From: Nymphaea colorata
Taxonomy: Eukaryota; Streptophyta; Magnoliopsida; Nymphaeales; Nymphaeaceae
Reading direction: 5' to 3'
DNA: 64,000 nucleotides
NCBI RefSeq assembly: GCF_008831285.2
Contig: NC_045142.1
Span: forward strand, 21,207,354-21,271,353
The notes below the pieces were generated by a model. That model saw nothing but the letters and a program-made list of their open reading frames with translations. It did no database searches and had not been told where the DNA came from. The translations under genes were made by a program, and so were the position numbers. Positions 58,561 through 64,000 of this stretch are shown piece by piece (within the stretch, counting starts at the first letter, position 1; every line of letters starts with the position of its first letter).

Positions 58561-60019
58561 AAGTTTGTGGGATACTTATGCTATGAACATTTAGCAATAC
58601 ATCTATTCATGGTTGATAAATTCCATAGAATAGACTCTTTCTCTATCTGGAACTGGTGGTGGTGGAAGAGGTTCTCATGTAAAGAATTCGGATGGTGTTG
58701 GCTTGCCTGCTTCAACATCATAATCTGGAAGCTATGCTGTTCCAAAAATCAGGTGGTGCTAAAGAGGTGGTTAAGATCAAGCATGAATAAAAATCAATAA
58801 GGAAAATGTGTAAAATAGGCGATAAATATCTGGCTACAAACCATAATTTTCAGTTCTTTTTGGCATTGTCAGAGTAGAGATGAGTGGTGGATGGAAATGG
58901 TCACTGCTTGTGTTGCAAATGTTTATAAAGTGGCTGGTTCACTTTGGTTTAATGCCTCCCCAATCAGGAAAACCAGGTTGGTGGTACAAAGGTTTCTTTT
59001 CTGAAACATGATCAGAATTATGGATTCTGTTCTTACATAGAGGATTCCTGAAGACTGTCATGTTACTCTAATCACAAACTGTCATGCTCTTAGTTCTCGT
59101 GTCAAGGAACTAAGAGAGTGACGCTGGTTCTTTGGTAGGCTCAATAGTGAGAAGAAGGTTTTCCTCAGAGTGGTTAAAAATCACTTGTCTTTGGAGGCTA
59201 TCTCTTTGCTGAGCGAGCAAGAGTGTCGAGGTTTAGTGATGCTGGTTCTTAGTTGTGTTTTTTCTGTTGATTTTTTTTTCTTCTTTGTATTCTTTTTCAT
59301 CATTAATGGAAGGGGAGACCCAGCCCGACTGCGTCGGAACAGTTCCTGGTCAAGGAAGGTGGTGGCATTTCTGGCCCCAAATGAAGGGACAAGGTATACA
59401 TCACAGCATTGGAGCTTCATGCATTTTTGTCGTTTTGCATCGTTTTTAGCAATACAGGCAAAATTAGTAAGAACAAGATTCGTTTTGAATATTAATGTTT
59501 TCTAGAACGAAGAACCAATATAAATATAAATATAATTAAAAATATAGATAAATAAATAATAAATAAACAAATATACATATATATTCATTTTAATCTTCTA
59601 GATGTTGAACGACTAAAAGATTTAAAATATGTCACTGACAACACCATAAATCAATCCTAAAAGTGCCATAGATAGGTACTATGTGATACACTATTGCTAA
59701 TACAGCTGCATGCTTTAGCGACCGATTTTTTTTTTTTAGAAATAAGAAAAGATCTGACATATGACAAATTTGAACATGTGTGTGTGTGTGGATTCAAATT
59801 TGATGGATGCTACATTTGGTCATATATCTCAAAATAAAAAATTATTTGCTAAAATATAGACACTGAAGGGGTATTAGCAACGGTTTATAGTTTGTGGTGG
59901 TAGTGTGTTTTTATAATAGTTTGTAGTGATTTCAACAACTGTTTGTGGTGCTTTCAACCATAGATTTTTAACTTTATAATTACCTAACAACACTGGGTAT
60001 TCGACATGCTAGAATTGTC
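58561..60019. other. Intergenic DNA after the LINE
   Basis: It starts with a short direct repeat (CCTGTAAAGTTTGTG at about 58514 and 58555). A weak Leu/Lys-rich frame (59100-59240, VKELRE then GRLNSEKKVFL) might be another LINE piece but cannot be supported. 59510-59590 is an AAAT/ATAT microsatellite-like tract. No gene is seen. Confidence 0.5.
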
Positions 60020-60020
60020 C

Positions 60021-60076
60021 CATATAAAAGTACTAGTAATATCTTAACCATATAAAAGTACTAGTAATATCTTAAG
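60021..60076. repeat. 28 bp tandem duplication
   Basis: CATATAAAAGTACTAGTAAT... begins at 60021 and again at 60049; the two copies are identical through ATCTTAA. Confidence 0.9.
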
Positions 60077-60618
60077 TAGTCTTTAATTTTTATAGGTGAA
60101 GACCAATTAGCTCCATTGTAATGCGTCTAATGATATTTTAATTACATTACTATAAACTGATGCACTGAATGACTTTTATCATATCTAAAGGGTGCAAAAA
60201 AATCCATGTTTGGTTCTTTCAAATGCATGACCCAAAACTGTTAATTAGCTGACAAGTAAGTTCTCAATGATGGCAAACCTCTCACTCACACAAGATCAGT
60301 GGGAACTTCCAAGAAAAAGTCCTATATATGCTGCCAAAACACTATGACTTGACTCTGAGGGTAGGCACTGGGCCAGGCACTGGATGGACAATTGGGACCC
60401 ATTTGACCTAATGGGCAGATAAAAAAACTCGCAGGGATAGCTGGCCTGGGTCGGGTATCGGGGGCTTGACTTGGCCCAAATACATATCTTTATCCTTTTT
60501 TTTTCCCACAACTTTTGGCATGATGCCAGCAGATCGACTCCCATACAAACTCTTGACATATTCCCAATGGTTTCCAAAATATTAGAAAATGAAATGTGAA
60601 GAGTTTCAAATAAGGATA

Positions 60619-60829
60619 GATATCGGCAGGGGCAGAGCGAGGATTTTTTCCAAGGGCGGCCCAAACGGTCCAACAAACTTATCCGGGTAGGGCCAAACCA
60701 AACTCGAATCCAAAAAATACATTATGCAACTAATTGTTTTTAGTTTTTTTAATGTAATTGTTTTTTTATTAGCTGGGTGGGGTCATGGTCTAGGTGCCCC
60801 CCCCCTCCCCCTCCGCCCCTAGATATCGG
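60619..60829. mobile_element. hAT-type MITE with 8 bp target duplication
   Basis: GATATCGG occurs directly at both edges (60619-60626 and 60822-60829). Between them is a 195 bp element starting CAGGGGCAGAGCGAGG and ending ...CCTCCGCCCCTA. The ends are imperfect inverted repeats of the (C/T)AGGGGC(A/G)GAG type, common in plant hAT elements. Eight base target duplications are diagnostic of hAT. The element is non-coding and AT-rich inside, with a C-run near its right end. It sits inside older dispersed sequence that reads through when the element is removed. Confidence 0.85.
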
Positions 60830-61106
60830 ATCGGATAGAAGATAAACATGAAGTTGATGGTCAGGCCCAGCCAGATAACTAAACAGACCAAGCTTGGATA
60901 GCCGATAAAGGCTTTGGGTCAGCCCAAGCATGGCTTTGTCAAGCCTTGGTCCAGCCTAATCCACCGCTACTTTAGTCATATGGGGTCTATTCTACCATAT
61001 ACGAGAGAGAGGCAGTGAGATCAAAATATTAGTAACTAGAGGTTGATTTGTATAATGTCGAACCAGTTTAAGTTTTGGAAAGAACACATATATTATATCT
61101 CTTTTT

Positions 61107-61141
<35 letters not shown>

Positions 61142-62664
61142 CCAAGAATTTCTCCAACCAGCTTTGCATAGAGAAATCCTCTGATGTCTCACAGTAGATC
61201 ACTTAGGGACTCGTACTGAGGAATGCATTTATTTACATGCTCAATGCATTATATTGGGTGGCTGTAATTGAATTGAAGTCGGGATGACCTGAGTCTATAT
61301 ATATATATGTATCACTGAAAACTAGTTGTCAAAAATGAGCATTAGTAATGGTTTACGATATGTTCATAGCAACAGTTCCCAGTGTTTTAGCAACAATTAA
61401 CTGTTCTTTTAAAGACTAATTTGTAATGGTTTAAACAATTGGAGCATCGAGTACACAAAAGAACAATACATACGTACACATACAAACATATATCCACCTA
61501 CTTTTTGCTTCTGGGTTTGGTGTGGTTTTACATTTGGTTTAATATCTAGATCCAAAAACCCAACAAAAACTTTCAACCCTTGGGTAGATTTAAGAGGCTG
61601 TTTGGCAACGGTAATACATTGTTGCAAATAAGACAGATTCATAGAAGAATTGTTACAGTGTTATATGAATGTGTCTCATTTGTTTTGGGTAGATTTAGGA
61701 GAATAATAACGATGTGTTACTGCAGTCATACAGCCCCTAAGGTAATCAGTCTGGTCTGGATTGAAAAAATTTAATTTAAAAAACTGAAGGCACTTCCAGA
61801 TCCGGTTTACCCACTTTCATTTAAGTAAGAGTCAGCCTGGTCCGACCTAACCCAACCCTTTGACATCCCTAAGTTCTGCAGGTTCACATGACCAAAGAGG
61901 AGGGATGCATTGGAGAAACTGCAGATGCCCTCGTTGACCAACTCCAGTGATGTCATTGATTCCTCAACAACGCCATAGATGGTCGCCTGAGCCTTCAACA
62001 TCAATGGGTGATGGCAAACTGCAGATGCTGGACTCTAGATGGTCTGTGTGGGCCTGTAGTTTGAGAGTGAAATCGATGCTGAGAGCTACTTTGTCAACAT
62101 TTTGGAAATTTCTCTGAGTGAAATGTGAAATCAAGTGGAAACTGAGTGAAACCCGTAAGCAAATCTGTGTCTTTTAAAATGGGCGATTGATGATGAATTG
62201 GCTAAATCATGCTTCATTCGGAATCACTTGAATAACGATTGGTTGATTGCCTCCAGGTACATATGGCAACTGGGTCGCAAGGTAGTTCATATTCAAGGAG
62301 TTCAAGGCTTGAATCTTGTGGCCACTGTCACATTATAGTGTGCTATGTCTCCACATTGTATATAATAAAAAATTCAAAACTACCCAAACCCCCATCTTTT
62401 TCCCTGTATATAATAATAAAGAAACATTTTTAAATGCTAAAAAAGAGGTTAAGAAAAAGTTAAAAAGTCTAAAATTAACATTACTTCATTAAAAAAATTG
62501 AAAATACCAAAAACCCCATCCTTTTTGGTATGGTACTGTATACTTGTGAGTTCATAAGGATGTGCAGCCAACTCGATCTCATATCTGGCTTTGATGGGTC
62601 TGCAGGTTCATGTGGCTAAGAAGCGGAATGAGGAAAAGAGCCTTGGAGACGAGAAACTGCACTT
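60830..62664. other. Intergenic DNA, no supported gene
   Basis: It holds a (TA)n microsatellite at about 61109-61140 and a shorter one at 61297-61310. The frames present are short and lack domains. The stretch 61860-62050 contains phrases also found near 62600-62690, suggesting small dispersed repeats. Confidence 0.5.
61109..61140. repeat. (TA)n microsatellite
   Basis: An uninterrupted TATATA run of about 30 bases. Confidence 0.9.
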
Positions 62665-62737
62665 TTGTCTACCATCATTGTCATGATGTGGATGAGATGT
62701 CACTGTAAAAAATCTGGAATTAGAACTCGATTTGATG

Positions 62738-64000
62738 GACTAGAATTTGCTTATTGGCCTATAGGAACAAGTTTTCTCAGAGACACATGTAAACTTAAGA
62801 ACATCTCTCCTTATTTTGGATCCGATGCAGCTGTTGTTGGAAATGGGTAACGTATTGCAATCACACACATTGGACAGGCTGATATTTCTCCAAATCTTTC
62901 TATTAACGATGTTCTCTATGTTCCATGCCTCACTAAAGATCTCATTTATGTTAGCAAATTGACTAATGATTTTCCATACGATTTCGAATTCAACTCTGGT
63001 TGATGCACCATAAAGCACAGAAGGATGGGCAGAGTAACGGCAATAGGGAGTGAACAAGGCAGACTCTATGTAGTGCACAATCACAGCAATCATAAGATTT
63101 TCTTTTCATCACGTTTCCCACAAGTGACGGAAGAGTTTTGGCATGCATGTTTGGGACATCCTCAATCTGTTGTTCTCCCTTTTTTTAAAAACCAGGAATA
63201 TATTGATGTTTTACCTAATATTTCTCTCTCGGTTTGTGCTAGTTGCCAAATGGAAAAAACTTGCAAATTGCCTTTTACTGAAAAAGACGATATTGTTTCT
63301 TTCCCACTGAAAAAAAATTCACAGTGATCTTTGGGGACTGGCACCAGTTATATCTCGAGAACAATATCGGTTTCATGCTATAATTGTCAATGGCAATAGC
63401 CATTTCACATGGTTTTACCCTCTAAGACACAAATCTGATTTTTTTTATGCCTTTGTTCATTTTCACAAAATGGTTGAGTGCCAATTTGACATTAAAATGA
63501 AAATTTTCCAAAGTGATCGAGGTGGCGAATATACAAGCTCCTGCTTCGTATTATATCTCGACAACCTTCAAATTAAACGGCAGTATTCCTGCCCCAAGAC
63601 ACCCGAGCAAAATGTCATAGCAGAGCGCAAGCATTGCTCCATCACTGAATCGGGTCTAACGTTGCTCTTTCATTCAAATGCACCAAAGAGATTTTGGATT
63701 GAAGCCTTCTCAGCAGCTGTTTTTCTTATGAACAGGCTTCCCACCTCAACATTATCTATGCAGTCACCTTTCTCTATATTGTTTAAAAGGATTCCTGATT
63801 ATTCCAGCATGCATATCTTTGGCAGCAGGTGCTTCCCTTATTTGAGAGGATATGTTCAAAACAAATTTGACCCTAAATCTGTTCCACGTATATTTATTGG
63901 ATATAACACATTTCATAATGGTTGCAAATGTTTCAAAACAAATTCCAGATGTCTATACATATCCAGGCATGTCTTCTTTGATGAAAACCCATTCCCTTTC
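62738..64000 (+). mobile_element. Decayed Ty1/copia pol, running off the window
   Basis: It starts in the protease (YWPIGTSFLRDTCKLKNIS aligns with the W..DTGA..H.T region, but the catalytic Asp-Thr-Gly is gone). It continues through THIGQADISPN, DVLYVPCLTKDLIYVSKL, the pre-integrase WHACLGHPQ and CASCQMEKTCKLPF into integrase, and is cut by the window end before RT. Gag, primer site and LTR are not visible upstream. Confidence 0.85.
63325..64000 (+). pseudogene. Copia integrase, catalytically dead, partial
   Basis: HSDLWGLAPV opens the integrase. The first catalytic site reads IIVNGNSHFTWFYPL, with Asn where the family has Asp. The second, IFQSDRGGEYTS, keeps Asp, and the third, AERKHCSITE, keeps Glu. 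FWIEAFSAAVFLMNRLPTS, FGSRCFPYLRGYVQNKFDP and IFIGYNTFHNGCKCF follow in order. A frame change near 63320 separates it from the pre-integrase piece (63025-63327). Apart from that this integrase frame reads open to the window end. Confidence 0.85.

Noticed and set aside
59100-59240. Possible second LINE ORF2 piece
   Set aside because: Only a few Leu/Lys/Arg residues suggest it; no diagnostic LINE motif is present.

Overview
This window comes from the nuclear genome of a seed plant, most likely an angiosperm, and from a repeat-rich, probably pericentromeric or heterochromatic stretch. The evidence is decayed plant-type Ty1/copia retrotransposons with initiator-tRNA-Met primer sites (TGGTATCAGAGC), a plant-type LINE, a hAT MITE, long AT-rich intergenic DNA and a 13.5 kb satellite array. 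I cannot name the species. I found no intact host protein gene, tRNA, rRNA or CRISPR.

Layout. (1) 1-13.4 kb: a large LTR-retrotransposon derivative, here called family X. It has an LTR-like block (1309-1704), a primer site, a coiled-coil ORF, about 9 kb of mostly non-coding interior with exon-like fragments and short retroelement scars, then a second LTR-like block (11809-12401) with its own primer site and ORF. (2) 13.4-20.7 kb: intergenic DNA with a pair of 300 bp direct repeats and degenerate tandem repeats. (3) 20698-20797: a 100-N assembly gap. (4) 20.8-34.3 kb: a satellite with a monomer of about 114 bp, organised in higher-order repeats on two scales. (5) 34.3-38.15 kb: a decayed copia element fused to the array edge. 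(6) 38-45 kb: non-coding DNA with a 31 bp minisatellite and a probable LTR remnant. (7) 45.1-45.8 kb: an old third copy of part of the family X interior. (8) 45.95-48.07 kb: a minus-strand copia fragment with a clean LTR and primer site. (9) 48.07-55.78 kb: a second, young copy of the family X interior. (10) 55.78-58.56 kb: a copia element that lost gag and runs into a LINE reverse transcriptase in one open frame. (11) 58.6-62.7 kb: intergenic DNA with a complete hAT MITE and its 8 bp target duplication. (12) 62.7-64.0 kb: a further decayed copia element running off the window.

The parts do not form a pathway; they record successive layers of insertion, duplication and decay. The two most unusual items are the nested higher-order satellite and family X. 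Family X keeps an unrecognised coiled-coil ORF in three copies with only in-frame gaps, inside an element that otherwise has no recognisable gag-pol. All identities are judged by eye; no alignment or database search was run.
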